64,000 nt of DNA from Saccharospirillaceae bacterium (GCA_022448365.1 JAKVCS010000005.1:343903-407902); one strand, 5' to 3'. Positions 47,236 to 58,258 are shown, numbered from the stretch's first letter. Notes: a model not told the origin generated them from the letters alone. Made by a program: numbers and translations.

Positions 47236-47305
47236 TTTTTGTTTCTACTTATCCGGCAGCTGATATTATTCGCAGATCGTTTTCATTGTGGATTGCAGCT
47301 GTCGG

Positions 47306-49675
47306 ATGTCCGCCAAAAATTCCCCTTCTTCAGATAATAAACGCAAACCTGCGAAATCTCGTGCGAAGTCTGCTCAGACACGCTCTGAACCTCAACGTAA
47401 ATTCGCTAAACAGCCCTTTTCATTCTGGCGCTGGTTCTGGCGCTTGACCTTGATCGTGGTTGTTGGGCTGGCGGCTTATATGGTGTACCTCGATGCCCAG
47501 GTTCGTGCTCAGTTCGATGGCAAAAAGTGGAATCTGCCAGCCAAAGTTTATGCCCGGCCACTGGTGTTGTATCCGGGTTTAGAACTGAATAAAGGCCAAT
47601 TGTTAGCGGAATTAAAATGGGCTGATTACAAGCAGTCAGCGGATGCTGCTGTGCCGGGCACGTTCGCTCGCCGCGGTGATGACTGGATTATTCACCGCCG
47701 CGCTTTTCCGTTCTGGGATGGCTCGCAGCCGTCGCAGCATGTTCGGGTTGCGTTTGAGGATCAGCAGGTTGAACACATTCGTTCAATGACCGGCGATGAC
47801 ATTGCGCTGATGCGCCTCGAGCCACAATACATCGGCGGGATTTTTCCGGCGCACAACGAAGATCGTGAACTGGTCACTCTCGATGATGTGCCACCAACAT
47901 TAATTGCCGCGTTAATTGTCACCGAGGATAAAGCCTTTTTTGAACATTGGGGCGTTTCTTTCCGGGGTATTATCCGGGCAATGCTGGCGAATGTCCGGGC
48001 TGGCGGTTTTGTTCAGGGTGGTTCTACGCTGACTCAGCAGTTAATTAAAAACTTCTTTTTAACCAGCGAGCGCACGCTGAAGCGCAAAGCTCAGGAAGCA
48101 CTTATGGCGCTACTACTGGAGCTGCATTACTCCAAAGAAGAAATTCTCCAGGCTTACTTAAATGAGGTCTATTTGGGTCAGGCCGGGCGCCGGGCGATTC
48201 ATGGCTTCGGTTTAGCCGCGCGTTTTTATTTCGGAAAATCGGTGCGCGAATTAAATCTTGCGGAAATTGCCACGTTGGTTGGTCTGGTAAAGGGAGCGTC
48301 GTATTACAACCCGAAGCGTAATCCTAATCGTGCCCGTGACCGACGCGATTTAATTCTGGGGTTAATGGCTGAAAACGGCATTATTTCAGAGAAACAACGC
48401 ATTTTGGCTCAGGGGCAGCCGTTACAAACCGCCAATTCCCGGCGAGCCGGGCAGCGAGAATATCCTGCCTTTCTTGAGTTGGCGAAGAAACAATTACAGC
48501 GCGATTATCGTTTGGAGGATCTGCAGAACGAAGGTTTACGGATTTTCACCACGCTCGACCCATGGGTGCAGCACTCGCTGGAGAAAGCTGCACTCGGGCA
48601 TCTGAAGAGTCTCGAACGCTGGCAGCCCAGACAAAAAGGGCAGCTTGAGACGGCAGCCGTGATCACCAGTGTGGATGGTGGCGAAGTAAGGGCATTATTA
48701 GGTTCCCGACGCACCGAGTTTTTCGGCTATAACCGTGCGGTGAGCATGCAACGCTCGATTGGCTCGCTGGCGAAACCGGCGGTGTATTTAACCGCACTGA
48801 ATTCCGGCCAGTATCACTGGGGCAGCCCGGTGAGTGATGCCCCGGTGAGTGTCGCCGGACCGGGTGATCAGGTATGGCAACCGAAAAACTACGATCGCAA
48901 AAGTCATGGCACCTTGCCGATGGCCGATGCACTGGCGCGTTCTCTTAACCAGTCAACCGCAAGGTTGGGCATGAAAGTGGGTCTGGAAAATGTGGTAAAT
49001 ACCTTTCAGCAGCTGGGTCTGAAAAAAGAAATTCCACCATATCCATCGATTTTACTAGGGGCCGTTGATGCATCGCCGCTGGAAGTGGCGAGCATGTATC
49101 AAACCATTGCTTCGCAAGGTTTCGCCACGCCGTTGCGTGCCATTGAAGCGGTTACCACGGCACGCGGTAGTACGTTATCTTCTTACGCAATTGAAGGTGA
49201 ACAACGATTCGATCCACAAAAAATATCCTGGCTGAGGTACGGCATGGAGCAGGTGGCGCTGAGAGGCACGGCCAAGCGACTGGATAAAGAACTGGGTGGA
49301 CCACTGGCGGCGAAAACCGGCACCAGTGATGATCAGCGCGATGCCTGGTTCGCGGGGTTCGATAATCGTTACTTAGGCGTGATGTGGGTTGGTCGAGATG
49401 ATAATCAACCAATGCCGTTTGCAGGCAGCAGTGCCGCATTACCGATATGGCTGAGTACTTTCAAGCAGGTTGGTGTTGAGCCATTGCAACCAGACAGTGA
49501 ATTAATCTGGCTACCGGTTGATAAGCAGGGCAATCAACTACAGGACGGTTGTTCCGGCAAGTTGTACCCTTTTGTCAGTGAGCGGGTCCAGGTGCAGCGT
49601 AATGGTTGTCGTGCGCCGAAGGCCGTGCCACGGCCAGAACAGGAAAAGTCTGGCTGGCTGGATTGGTTGTTCTGA
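47306..49675 (+). CDS. mrcB: Penicillin-binding protein 1B
   Basis: A 789-residue bifunctional peptidoglycan synthase. A basic cytoplasmic tail (1-40), TM helix (about 42-62) and UB2H-like region (about 65-170) precede the GT51 glycosyltransferase (TEDKAFFEHWG with catalytic Glu near 206, GGSTLTQQLIKN). The transpeptidase has SLAK (near 485), SLN (RSLNQSTA) and KTGTS (near 670). The UB2H-like part with LVLYPGLELNKGQL marks it as PBP1B rather than PBP1A. An in-frame GTG at 47288 precedes ATG 47306; the ATG is preferred. Confidence 0.95.
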   Translation: MSAKNSPSSDNKRKPAKSRAKSAQTRSEPQRKFAKQPFSFWRWFWRLTLIVVVGLAAYMVYLDAQVRAQFDGKKWNLPAKVYARPLVLYPGLELNKGQLLAELKWADYKQSADAAVPGTFARRGDDWIIHRRAFPFWDGSQPSQHVRVAFEDQQVEHIRSMTGDDIALMRLEPQYIGGIFPAHNEDRELVTLDDVPPTLIAALIVTEDKAFFEHWGVSFRGIIRAMLANVRAGGFVQGGSTLTQQLIKNFFLTSERTLKRKAQEALMALLLELHYSKEEILQAYLNEVYLGQAGRRAIHGFGLAARFYFGKSVRELNLAEIATLVGLVKGASYYNPKRNPNRARDRRDLILGLMAENGIISEKQRILAQGQPLQTANSRRAGQREYPAFLELAKKQLQRDYRLEDLQNEGLRIFTTLDPWVQHSLEKAALGHLKSLERWQPRQKGQLETAAVITSVDGGEVRALLGSRRTEFFGYNRAVSMQRSIGSLAKPAVYLTALNSGQYHWGSPVSDAPVSVAGPGDQVWQPKNYDRKSHGTLPMADALARSLNQSTARLGMKVGLENVVNTFQQLGLKKEIPPYPSILLGAVDASPLEVASMYQTIASQGFATPLRAIEAVTTARGSTLSSYAIEGEQRFDPQKISWLRYGMEQVALRGTAKRLDKELGGPLAAKTGTSDDQRDAWFAGFDNRYLGVMWVGRDDNQPMPFAGSSAALPIWLSTFKQVGVEPLQPDSELIWLPVDKQGNQLQDGCSGKLYPFVSERVQVQRNGCRAPKAVPRPEQEKSGWLDWLF

Positions 49676-49895
49676 GACAATAGAGAGATCAATCATACCT
49701 ATCATAGGTTACGGCAGATCCAGTGGGTTTAGCAGGGCGATAATCGGGTGATAATAGGGCGATAGTGCAGCACTGTCGCGTTGCCACGATGTCATTCTGT
49801 ACTTTATTTCTACCACCCTTCATCATGGCGCTTTGATCTGGACCCGGGCTTGAAATAAGCGATGGTCTGCTGTTTCTTTTAGGAAGGTTGTTCTC
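49676..49895. other. Intergenic region without recognisable features
   Basis: 220 bp after mrcB. A near-repeated GGGCGATA(A/G)T block occurs at about 49736-49763. No terminator or gene is clear. Confidence 0.4.
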
Positions 49896-50441
49896 TTGAT
49901 TGGTCATTACGCTCCGCCTGCTGTTTCTGCCTTTAAACCCTTGCTTATGTGTCTGGGGGTTGTGGCGTTAATCGCTTGTTCTGCACCACCGAAACAACCG
50001 GACGATTATGAAGTCAGCTCGGCATCATTACCGGATGTCAGTCGTCAGGCGACACCCTCTGTGACTCGCAATGATTCGGTGAGCCGTGAGTCTCTGTTGT
50101 TGGCATCGCTGGAACAGGGAAATCATCATCCGGCGATTGCGGCTCTGTTTCATCAGGCGGAGCAGGCGCGACAGAAACGTCAATGGCGTAAAGCACTGAA
50201 ATACCTTGATCAGGCACGACAGATTCAGCCGCGGAATGCAGCGGTGTTGTATCGTCAGGCTTGGGTGAATCTGCGTCTGGGTCAGGCAAGCCAGGCAGAG
50301 CAGTTGCTGTTACGAGCGAAGGTGTTTTCCACTCAGGATCAGAATCTGACGCGACGGCTGAACTGGTTGTTGGCGGATGCGCTGGATGCACAAGGAAAAG
50401 GGCAAAAGGCCCGGGAAGCACGTGCCCGTGCTACCCGGTAA
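49896..50441 (+). CDS. TPR-containing lipoprotein
   Basis: A 181-residue lipoprotein with lipobox VALIACS and two or three TPR-like helical pairs (about 80-170: ARQKRQWRKALKYLDQARQ, LRLGQASQAEQLLLRA). TTG start 49896 follows AGGAAGG by 8 bp; an alternative ATG is at 49947. As I recall, a TPR lipoprotein beside mrcB is also found in pseudomonads, where it may relate to the PBP1B activator, a plausible but unproven role. It converges on the chemoreceptor gene. Confidence 0.75.
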   Translation: MIGHYAPPAVSAFKPLLMCLGVVALIACSAPPKQPDDYEVSSASLPDVSRQATPSVTRNDSVSRESLLLASLEQGNHHPAIAALFHQAEQARQKRQWRKALKYLDQARQIQPRNAAVLYRQAWVNLRLGQASQAEQLLLRAKVFSTQDQNLTRRLNWLLADALDAQGKGQKAREARARATR

Positions 50442-50456
50442 CTGTGTTGTCGGTAA

Positions 50457-51944
50457 TCAGACCCGGAACTGTGTCAGCAGGCCACGCAGATCCGATGCCA
50501 TAGTCACTAGCTGACCGGCGCTGCGATTGGCATCGCTGGCCTGTTCTGAGGTTGTTTCGCTAATATCCCGAATGGTGCTGAGATTGCCGTTTACTTCGCC
50601 AATGGCAGAGTTTTGCTCTTCCAGTGCGCGGGCAATCTGCTGATTCATATGATAAATATCGCTGACGGCCTGCTTCATACTTGCCAGTCGCTCACTGGTC
50701 AGTGTGATTTGATCGACGCTGGAATGTACCCCGGATTTACTGGTGTCCATGGCCCCAACGGCTTCGCTTGACCCTTTTTGTAAGCGTTCGATCATACGCT
50801 GAATTTCTTCAGTACTCTCGTGAGTGCGGGAGGCCAGTGTTCTCACTTCGTCTGCCACGACGGCAAAGCCACGGCCTTGCTCGCCGGCACGGGCGGCTTC
50901 AATTGCTGCGTTTAATGCCAGCAAGTTGGTTTGTTCAGCAATGCCCTGAATGACCGATAACACTGAACCAATGTTGTTGCTTTCGCTATCGAGGTTCTGA
51001 ATCACTTCGTTAGCACGATCAATATTGTTGGCCAGGTCCTCAATGGTGTTGCGCGCAGCGCTGATGCCTTTTTCACTTTCGATGGATACATCATTGGCTT
51101 GCTGAGCCGCCTCGGCCGCCTGACGAGAGTGGTTGTTGATTTCACTCATCGAAGTCGTCATCTCAGTGGTTGCAGTTGCGATCAGGTCCGTTTCACTGTG
51201 TTGGGTGTTGGCACCTTCACTCATGGTTTGTGTGGTGCGGGAGAAGTCTTCGCCAACATCGTTAATTTTCATCGACAGCTGATTGGCCTGACTCACCAGG
51301 TCGTTCATTAGCATAAAAAACTCGTTAAACGAGCGGGTAAACGGGCCTTGCGGGTCCTCAACCTGGAAGGTCAGATCGATCTCGCCATGTTTGCTGATGT
51401 GCTCACCAATTTCCGCCAGTTCAGCATTCTGCTGAAATTCGTCCCAGCTTTTGCGCGCCAGATAAATTAACGCACCGGATTCAACGACCACGAACAGCGC
51501 ATGCAATAGCACGATATTGATGCCGCTGCGGTTTTCAAACACCCAAACATTGGCACCGCTTTCCTGTAAGTAATTAAACAGCAGATGATGCACGGCGATG
51601 GTGCCAGTAGCCGCCAGGATGGGCAGCATATCACGGTAGTAAAGCAACATTGCCAGCAGCACAAAGATGCCGAAATGCATTTCCAGCATGCCATGCGCCT
51701 GGTGAATCTGCAGTGCCGCAAAAATCATCAGGGATACGCCAAAGGCAATCCGTGACCAGCGACTGCATGGCGCCGCTTTACTGATGGCGATGGGGATCAA
51801 TAGTGCTGGCAGACCAATTAACAGGGCTTCACTCCAGGTGTTGTACCAGCTGGCCAACAGAAGTGATATCACAAACAAAGCGGCAGTTATTACCGTAAAG
51901 AAGGCATCAGCCTGGCGATAGAAATTCTGATAGATTTGGCTCAC
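50457..51944 (-). CDS. Methyl-accepting chemotaxis protein
   Basis: A 495-residue chemoreceptor. The N-terminal sensor has about six hydrophobic segments (20-165) instead of a periplasmic loop, with a His-rich pair ([15 protein letters not shown] and [10 protein letters not shown]). The cytoplasmic part has a HAMP-like linker region (about 170-230) and the signalling tip [23 protein letters not shown], then [15 protein letters not shown]. No C-terminal CheR pentapeptide is visible. The stimulus is unknown; a membrane-embedded sensor suggests a hydrophobic or metabolic signal. Confidence 0.92.
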   Translation of the reverse strand: MSQIYQNFYRQADAFFTVITAALFVISLLLASWYNTWSEALLIGLPALLIPIAISKAAPCSRWSRIAFGVSLMIFAALQIHQAHGMLEMHFGIFVLLAMLLYYRDMLPILAATGTIAVHHLLFNYLQESGANVWVFENRSGINIVLLHALFVVVESGALIYLARKSWDEFQQNAELAEIGEHISKHGEIDLTFQVEDPQGPFTRSFNEFFMLMNDLVSQANQLSMKINDVGEDFSRTTQTMSEGANTQHSETDLIATATTEMTTSMSEINNHSRQAAEAAQQANDVSIESEKGISAARNTIEDLANNIDRANEVIQNLDSESNNIGSVLSVIQGIAEQTNLLALNAAIEAARAGEQGRGFAVVADEVRTLASRTHESTEEIQRMIERLQKGSSEAVGAMDTSKSGVHSSVDQITLTSERLASMKQAVSDIYHMNQQIARALEEQNSAIGEVNGNLSTIRDISETTSEQASDANRSAGQLVTMASDLRGLLTQFRV

Positions 51945-52027
51945 AGTGAAATCCTGATCCTGAAGTTTGAATCGATGTCACAAAGCGACAATTACTACTC
52001 AAAGTGTAGGTCAGGAATTATATTCTG

Positions 52028-52645
52028 CTATCGAGAATCGGTAAGAGATAACCAACGATCACTACAAATTACATAAGGCAGTAAAGTCAGCCCCAGCCAA
52101 CTCCAATGCTGGCCCGGATCCCCCAGAGACGAGCGCAGATCCAGCCCGAAATAACTGAGGCACAGGGCCAACCAAAACAGCAGGATCGCACTGAAGGTCC
52201 AATCTTTTCGTTTGAGGATGGGCAGCGCAAATGTAATCACGCCAACAGCCAGCACAACCATTAGCCAGTATTCGAGCCACTCTGTGGTGCGGGTGAGGGC
52301 AAACATGGCACATATCGCCAATAAAATGCGGCCCCAGATGCCACGATCCCAGTCATAGCCTATTGCTTTGGCTAAACCGTTTATCACCATCAGGGGTAAC
52401 GCAGCGTAAACTGCCAGCTGCTCCATTAACCCGACCAGCTGGTTGAAGTCTTTATTCGCCGCTATGCCGGGAGCTGATTCATTGATAATGACAAGCGTCG
52501 CCGCCAGCAGAAACATCAAGCTGCTGGCGAACAAGGCCGCGCGATTTCCGTTACCAGGGAGGTGATCCTGGTCGGCCGGCTGTAAGCGGTTCTGCCATAA
52601 CAACACCGCTGCTGTAATCAACAATATAAAAGGATGGATGCTCAC
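52028..52645 (-). CDS. Multi-pass membrane protein of unknown function
   Basis: A 205-residue protein with about six hydrophobic helices and a short polar linker (NRLQPADQDHLPGNGNR). I recognise no family. It ends with a Trp/Tyr-rich stretch (HWSWLGLTLLPYVICSDRWLSL). It follows hemL by 17 bp on the same strand and may be co-transcribed. Confidence 0.65.
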   Translation of the reverse strand: MSIHPFILLITAAVLLWQNRLQPADQDHLPGNGNRAALFASSLMFLLAATLVIINESAPGIAANKDFNQLVGLMEQLAVYAALPLMVINGLAKAIGYDWDRGIWGRILLAICAMFALTRTTEWLEYWLMVVLAVGVITFALPILKRKDWTFSAILLFWLALCLSYFGLDLRSSLGDPGQHWSWLGLTLLPYVICSDRWLSLTDSR

Positions 52646-52662
52646 CAGGTTATCCCGCTCCG

Positions 52663-53964
52663 TTAGCCTTTCAGGTTCGTCATGACATGTTCTGCTGCGG
52701 CAATGGTTGCTTCGATGTCTTGTTCGCTGTGCGCGATCGACATAAAGCCGGCTTCGAACGAACTCGGTGCCAGATACACACCCTGTTGCAGCATGCCATG
52801 GAAGAATTGGTTGAACCGTTCGCCATCACATTGCTCGGCCACATCTTTAAAGCAGGTCACTTCATCCAATTCGGTGAAGAACAAACCGAACATCGATCCT
52901 GCGGAGTTGCTGGAGAACGGAATCCCTCGTTTATCGGCGGCTGCCTGGAAACCATCCAGCATTTGTTTAACACGTGCCTCCAGTTGCGGGTAGAACCCCG
53001 GCTGCTGAATGGCTTTCAGCATCGCCAGGCCAGCTGCCATCGCCAATGGATTACCAGACAGAGTGCCTGCTTGATAAACCGGGCCTAATGGCGCCAGATA
53101 TTCCATGATTTCGCGTTTGCCACCAAAAGCGCCTACCGGCAGACCACCACCAATCACTTTACCCAGACAGGTCATATCAGGAGTAACGCCGTACCACTGC
53201 TGCGCACCACCGAGAGACACACGGAAGCCACTCATGACTTCATCAAAAATCAGCACAATACCGTGTACGTCGCACAATTCGCGCAGACCCAGCAGGAAGG
53301 ATTTACTCGGTGGAATGCAGTTCATGTTGCCAGCAACCGGTTCGATGATGACACAGGCAACCTGATCGCCGATCTGTGCAAAGCATTCTTTGACCGAATC
53401 CAGGTCGTTGTAGTTCAGGGTCACCGTGTTCTCCGCTACCGCGGCGGGTACTCCGGGAGAGGTTGGTACGCCAAGCGTTAGCATGCCGGAACCGGCTTTG
53501 ACCAACAGGGAATCTGCGTGGCCGTGATAACAACCTTCAAACTTCACCAGTTTGTCGCGACCGGTAAAGCCACGAGCCAGTCGAATTGCACTCATGGTCG
53601 CTTCGGTACCTGAGTTCACCATGCGCACCATATCCATCGATGGGATCAGTTTGCAGACTTCGCTGGCCATGGTGGTTTCAATGCCGGTTGGGGCGCCAAA
53701 GCTCAGGCCGTTAACCATTTGTGCCTGAACCGCTTCGATGATGACCGGTGCGCTGTGGCCCAGAATCATTGGTCCCCACGAACCAACGTAGTCGATGTAT
53801 TGATTGCCGTCGGCATCGTGAACGTAAGCGCCCTTAGCGTGATCGAAGAAGATTGGAGTGCCGCCCACACCTTTAAAAGCACGAACCGGGGAATTCACGC
53901 CACCCGGAATATGCTTCTGAGCCTGTGCAAAAAGTTGTTCAGATTGTGAGATGGAGTAGGACAT
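52663..53964 (-). CDS. hemL: Glutamate-1-semialdehyde 2,1-aminomutase
   Basis: A 433-residue PLP enzyme making 5-aminolevulinate from glutamate-1-semialdehyde. It opens with [20 protein letters not shown], has [26 protein letters not shown] and the PLP lysine K269 in [18 protein letters not shown]. Length is typical. With hemJ and hemB in this window it covers three steps of the tetrapyrrole pathway. Confidence 0.96.
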   Translation of the reverse strand: MSYSISQSEQLFAQAQKHIPGGVNSPVRAFKGVGGTPIFFDHAKGAYVHDADGNQYIDYVGSWGPMILGHSAPVIIEAVQAQMVNGLSFGAPTGIETTMASEVCKLIPSMDMVRMVNSGTEATMSAIRLARGFTGRDKLVKFEGCYHGHADSLLVKAGSGMLTLGVPTSPGVPAAVAENTVTLNYNDLDSVKECFAQIGDQVACVIIEPVAGNMNCIPPSKSFLLGLRELCDVHGIVLIFDEVMSGFRVSLGGAQQWYGVTPDMTCLGKVIGGGLPVGAFGGKREIMEYLAPLGPVYQAGTLSGNPLAMAAGLAMLKAIQQPGFYPQLEARVKQMLDGFQAAADKRGIPFSSNSAGSMFGLFFTELDEVTCFKDVAEQCDGERFNQFFHGMLQQGVYLAPSSFEAGFMSIAHSEQDIEATIAAAEHVMTNLKG

Positions 53965-54068
53965 AAATTTCTCGATTCTGTTTTCAATGCTTTAAAAAAT
54001 GTTGGGTGTAGCTCTTATTAGTGGTGAGACCGCGACCCTGTGTGTCGTTCGTTATGCCAGCAGCGGGT

Positions 54069-54491
54069 TTAAAACGGTTTAACCACCACCATGATGACAA
54101 TAAACACCAGCAGAAATACCGGCACTTCGTTAAACCAGCGGTAAAATACATGAGTGCGCTGGTTTAAATCATCACGGAAAACCTTCACCAGATGGCCGCA
54201 ATAAAAATGGTAAACCAGCAAGAGTGCGACGGCTGTCAGCTTGGCGTGCATCCAGCCGCTGGAAAAATAATAAGACGCGTTAAACGTGAGTAACCAGATA
54301 CCCAATGCCACGACGATAACCATCGAGGGCATCATAATACCGCGATACAGTTTACGCTCCATAATCTTGAACCGTTCCTGAGAAACGGCGTCGTCAGCGC
54401 TGGCATGGTAAACAAATAAGCGAGGCAGATAAAAAATGGCGGCGAACCAGGTCACTACCGCAATAATATGGAAGGCTTTCACCCACAGCAT
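54069..54491 (-). CDS. hemJ: Protoporphyrinogen oxidase HemJ
   Basis: A 140-residue membrane protein with four hydrophobic helices. MLWVKAFHIIAVVTWFAAIFYLPRLFVYH contains the conserved His and the Arg of the haem-binding/active region; the second helix pair has GWMHAKLTAVALLLVYHFYCG. The length matches HemJ/YfcB-type proteins, which oxidise protoporphyrinogen IX in many proteobacteria lacking HemG. It sits upstream of hemL on the same strand, separated by 104 bp. Confidence 0.9.
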   Translation of the reverse strand: MLWVKAFHIIAVVTWFAAIFYLPRLFVYHASADDAVSQERFKIMERKLYRGIMMPSMVIVVALGIWLLTFNASYYFSSGWMHAKLTAVALLLVYHFYCGHLVKVFRDDLNQRTHVFYRWFNEVPVFLLVFIVIMVVVKPF

Positions 54492-54538
54492 CAGGTTGCT
54501 CCGTTACGCAGACCTGTTTACCGGTCTGTCGTTGTTTT

Positions 54539-56269
54539 CTAATTCGGTTGGTAACGATAAAAGTGCTCAATGCGCTCGCGTGATACCACACCCACGCATC
54601 GCTGCTCACCGGTATCACGATATACCGCCAACCATTGTAATTGACTCGCCTGCATCTGGTCTAAGGCATCTTGTAAATTTGCCTTGAGAGAGATGCGGCC
54701 TACTTCTTCACGATCACCGGGCATAGCAATCAGATCGAGTGTTGGCGGGCGCTCGTGTTCGGCGTCATACACCATGGCCAACGCCAGGTCGGCGGTGGAT
54801 AACAGCAGATTCTCATTTTCGATCAGTAGCCATTCTGGCCGCTCACGGAGAATCATCTCTGCGTTGTCGTGATGAATATGACGGTCGACACAAGAGATAT
54901 CGCGGCTCATGGCCTGCGCCACCCAGGTATTGCGTAACATTTGTTGCACTGGCGAGGGTGTTTGCGCCAGAGGGCTGCTGCCCATCAGTACCTGGAATAC
55001 CGACGGTAGACGAAATACTTCGCTCACCACCAGGCTTGCCACAACAATTGCCAGCATCCCTGGCATGATGATGTTGGGGTTTGCAGTCAGCTCCAGTAAA
55101 GCAACCAGTGCAGCCAACGGTGCGCGCAGGGTTGCCCCCATCATGGCGCACATTCCCAACATCGCGTAAAAACCGACTGACACCGGATACTCGGGTAGCC
55201 ACCAGGCCGATAATTGTCCGAGGATGCCACCAAGAGCAGCACCGATGAATAAACTCGGCCCGATCAATCCCCCCGGAAAGCCCGTTGCTGCGGCCCATGC
55301 TGCCAGCAACAGTTTGCCAGCCAGTAAGGCAAACAAAGTGATCACCACTACCTTACCTGCCAGAGCATGGTTGACTGTGTCGTAGCCGATACTCATTAGC
55401 TGCGGCAGCCACAGGCTGGCGATTGCCGTGGTGCAGGTTAAGCCCCCCCATTTCACCCACAGAGGTAGATGGTTTAATTTCTGAAACAGTTTGATCGAGT
55501 TAATAAAGGCTGCAGCTGTAAGACCAGCCATCAAACCCAGTGCGAGAATGTAAGGAATTTCCAGCAGCGATTTCATATCGAAAGCGGGGACTACAAAGGC
55601 GGTTTCTGTACCGAACACTGCTTCACTCACAATCGCACCGGCAACCGAGGCCAGAATAATCGGAATAAATCCGCGGATACTGTATTCCAGCAGTACCACT
55701 TCCATGGCGAAGATAACACCTGCCATTGGAGTATTGAACGAGGCCGAAATAGCACTGGCAACGCCACAACCGGCAAGAATCCGCAGTCGATGATGAGCCT
55801 GGTGAAAATGTTGCCCGATCTGACTGGCAGTACCTGCACCCAAATGGACCGCTGGCCCTTCGCGGCCAACACTATGACCACTCAATAATGCAATAACGGC
55901 AGCGATCCATTGCAGTAACAGATTGGGTAGTGGCATATAACCCTGGTGCCGTTCCATCCGCAGCAATACGTGGCCAACACCAAGAGAACGTAACTCGGTT
56001 GATAGAGGTGTGAAGATAGCAATCAACAAACCACCGCCAGCCAGTAGCAGGGCAACACGCAGATAAGGCGCCAGCGCTTCGTAATCCTCTTCGCTGGTCA
56101 TCGGCAGGAATTCCACCAGAGGCAGCTCGATAGCAAACCGGAATAAGGTAATAACGCCAGCACTGGCCAATCCCACCAATAATGACAGCAACGCCAGACC
56201 AATCTGGTTATTCGATAGGCTGATATGGGTCAACCAACGTTGTTGCAAAAGCTGTCTGATAGCGCTCAC
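54539..56269 (-). CDS. ClC-family chloride channel/transporter with CBS domain
   Basis: A 576-residue ClC protein with about ten or more helices followed by CBS-type sequence (about 440-576). The gating Glu is E137 in GREGPAVHLGA. A GxFxP-like motif appears as GFPGGLIGPSLFIGAALGG. The first selectivity motif, GSGIP in E. coli ClcA, reads LGVGHVL here (96-102), so the anion site is atypical. Without the central Ser it may have altered selectivity. Transport direction and partner ions are not deducible. It is upstream of hemJ, 47 bp apart. Confidence 0.88.
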   Translation of the reverse strand: MSAIRQLLQQRWLTHISLSNNQIGLALLSLLVGLASAGVITLFRFAIELPLVEFLPMTSEEDYEALAPYLRVALLLAGGGLLIAIFTPLSTELRSLGVGHVLLRMERHQGYMPLPNLLLQWIAAVIALLSGHSVGREGPAVHLGAGTASQIGQHFHQAHHRLRILAGCGVASAISASFNTPMAGVIFAMEVVLLEYSIRGFIPIILASVAGAIVSEAVFGTETAFVVPAFDMKSLLEIPYILALGLMAGLTAAAFINSIKLFQKLNHLPLWVKWGGLTCTTAIASLWLPQLMSIGYDTVNHALAGKVVVITLFALLAGKLLLAAWAAATGFPGGLIGPSLFIGAALGGILGQLSAWWLPEYPVSVGFYAMLGMCAMMGATLRAPLAALVALLELTANPNIIMPGMLAIVVASLVVSEVFRLPSVFQVLMGSSPLAQTPSPVQQMLRNTWVAQAMSRDISCVDRHIHHDNAEMILRERPEWLLIENENLLLSTADLALAMVYDAEHERPPTLDLIAMPGDREEVGRISLKANLQDALDQMQASQLQWLAVYRDTGEQRCVGVVSRERIEHFYRYQPN

Positions 56270-56442
56270 TGAGTTATCCGTTGCTCATAAGAATTTGATT
56301 CTGTTAAGTAATCCTGTGTTTGGCGGGTGCCGTTATTCGCCAGAATCAGTATTATAAGCTCCTTTTTCCATCGACGGCTGCCCCTGATCAACGCAATTAC
56401 AGGAGCGTTGGTCGAACAAGGCCAAAAATGTGAGGTTTCACT

Positions 56443-57474
56443 GTGATTAAAGTCGGTATTGTTGGCGGCACGGGTTACACCGGTGTCGAGCTGCTCAGAA
56501 TTCTGGTTAACCACCCGGGCGTTGAACTCAGCGTTATCACGTCCCGAAGCGAGGAAGGTATGCCGGTAGCGGACATGTTCCCGAATCTGCGTGGCCACAC
56601 TGACTTGCGATTCTCTGTACCTAATGCCGAAACACTGGGTGCCTGTGATGTGGTGTTTTTCGCGACCCCGCATGGTGTTGCTCATGCGCTTGCCGAGGAG
56701 GTCTTGGATGCGGGGGCCAAAGTTATCGATCTGTCTGCCGATTTCCGTTTACAAGATGCCGTGGAGTGGGAAAAGTGGTACAACCAGCCGCATGGCGCTG
56801 TAAACCTGTTGCCAGAAGCAGTGTATGGTTTACCAGAAGTGAATCGTGAAGCGATCAAAGAGGCCCGCTTAATTGCTGTGCCGGGTTGTTATCCAACGTC
56901 TGTTCAGTTGGCATTGATTCCATTATTGGAAAAAGGCCTGTTGCCGAAACAAACCCTGATCGCCGATTGTAAGTCCGGTGTGAGTGGTGCTGGTCGTGGT
57001 GCGAAGGTAGGCTCGTTACTGTGCGAAAGCTCCGAATCAATGATGGCCTACGCTGTTGCGGGTCATCGTCACCTGCCAGAAATCAAGCAGGGCCTGTCTC
57101 GTGCTGCGGGTGATGAGGTTGCGCTGACGTTCGTTCCCCATCTGACACCCATGATTCGTGGAATTCATTCTACACTGTATGCGCAAGCGCCTGATTTAAC
57201 AGAAGATTTACAAGCATTGTTTGAAGCACGTTACGCCGCTGAGCCATTTGTAGATGTGATGCCAGCGGGTAGTCATCCTGCGACGCGCAGTGTTAAAGGC
57301 AGCAATATGTGTCGATTGTCGATTCATTATAATCAGCAAAGCGGCCAGATAGTGGTGTTATCTGTGATCGACAATCTGGTAAAAGGTGCATCCGGTCAGG
57401 CGGTTCAGAATATGAACATCATGTTTGGCCTGGATGAAGATGCCGGTTTAAAGCAGGTTGCTCTGCTTCCGTGA
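56443..57474 (+). CDS. argC: N-acetyl-gamma-glutamyl-phosphate reductase
   Basis: A 343-residue arginine-pathway enzyme that reduces N-acetylglutamyl phosphate with [22 protein letters not shown] is the nucleotide-binding start and [17 protein letters not shown] carries the catalytic Cys149. GTG start. It is followed by DUF6776, bactofilin and erpA genes, as in pseudomonads. Confidence 0.95.
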   Translation: MIKVGIVGGTGYTGVELLRILVNHPGVELSVITSRSEEGMPVADMFPNLRGHTDLRFSVPNAETLGACDVVFFATPHGVAHALAEEVLDAGAKVIDLSADFRLQDAVEWEKWYNQPHGAVNLLPEAVYGLPEVNREAIKEARLIAVPGCYPTSVQLALIPLLEKGLLPKQTLIADCKSGVSGAGRGAKVGSLLCESSESMMAYAVAGHRHLPEIKQGLSRAAGDEVALTFVPHLTPMIRGIHSTLYAQAPDLTEDLQALFEARYAAEPFVDVMPAGSHPATRSVKGSNMCRLSIHYNQQSGQIVVLSVIDNLVKGASGQAVQNMNIMFGLDEDAGLKQVALLP

Positions 57475-57511
57475 GTAAGAACAGCAAAGAGAAAAATTAA
57501 AGGAACCCCAG

Positions 57512-58255
57512 ATGGCAGTGGTAAAAGGTAGCCAACAGGAACAGCTGGTTATTCGTCATTACAAACCCGGGCAGCGCTTGCGACAGTGGTTATTTACTTT
57601 GCTGTTGCTGGTGGCGATTGGTGGTGGCGGCTATTTGGGTGGCGTCTTCGACAGCATGTCTTCGATTCAGCAACTGACGCTGGAGCGCGACTCTTTGCAG
57701 AATGAGCTGGTGGACGGTGAGCGAGAGATTTCCCGCCTCAGTCAGCGTGTCGGTGTGCTGGAAAAAGGTGGCGAAGTGGATCGCAAAGCCAATGAAGGTA
57801 TTCGCCAGACGGTTAAAGAGCTGAAAGCTCAGATCTCCAATCTTGAAGAGGAGGTGTCATTCTACAAGGGCATTATGGCGCCGAGCAGCAAAGATAAAGG
57901 TCTGCGCATCAGTAAAATTACGATTCAACCTGCAGATTCGCCTGGCCAGTTTAAGTATTCCATTATGATGACTCAGGTGGCTGACAACAGCAGTTTTATA
58001 GCCGGACTTGCCGCTGTGAACTTCGTTGGTAATCAAGCTGGCGAAAAAGTAATACTGCCTCTTCGTGATCTCGATACCAAAGTCAGTGATCTGGGGGTGA
58101 AGTTCCGTTTCCGTTACTTCCAGGAAGTGACTGGCAGCCTGACCTTACCGCAGCAATTTTTACCTGAACAGGTTCAGGTGGTACTTCAGTCCACTGGTAG
58201 CAAAGCACAACGTGTAGAACAATCGATTGAATGGCCCGAAACAGGAGAGGCTTAA
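57512..58255 (+). CDS. DUF6776-type membrane coiled-coil protein
   Basis: A 247-residue protein: short cytoplasmic start (LVIRHYKPGQRLRQW), one TM helix (about 27-47), a coiled coil (about 50-120, QQLTLERDSLQNELVDGEREISRL) and a beta-rich periplasmic domain. It matches the small membrane protein usually found between argC and the bactofilin gene. Exact role unknown; adjacency to a bactofilin suggests envelope organisation. AAAGGAACC precedes the ATG. Confidence 0.8.
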   Translation: MAVVKGSQQEQLVIRHYKPGQRLRQWLFTLLLLVAIGGGGYLGGVFDSMSSIQQLTLERDSLQNELVDGEREISRLSQRVGVLEKGGEVDRKANEGIRQTVKELKAQISNLEEEVSFYKGIMAPSSKDKGLRISKITIQPADSPGQFKYSIMMTQVADNSSFIAGLAAVNFVGNQAGEKVILPLRDLDTKVSDLGVKFRFRYFQEVTGSLTLPQQFLPEQVQVVLQSTGSKAQRVEQSIEWPETGEA

Positions 58256-58258
58256 TTA

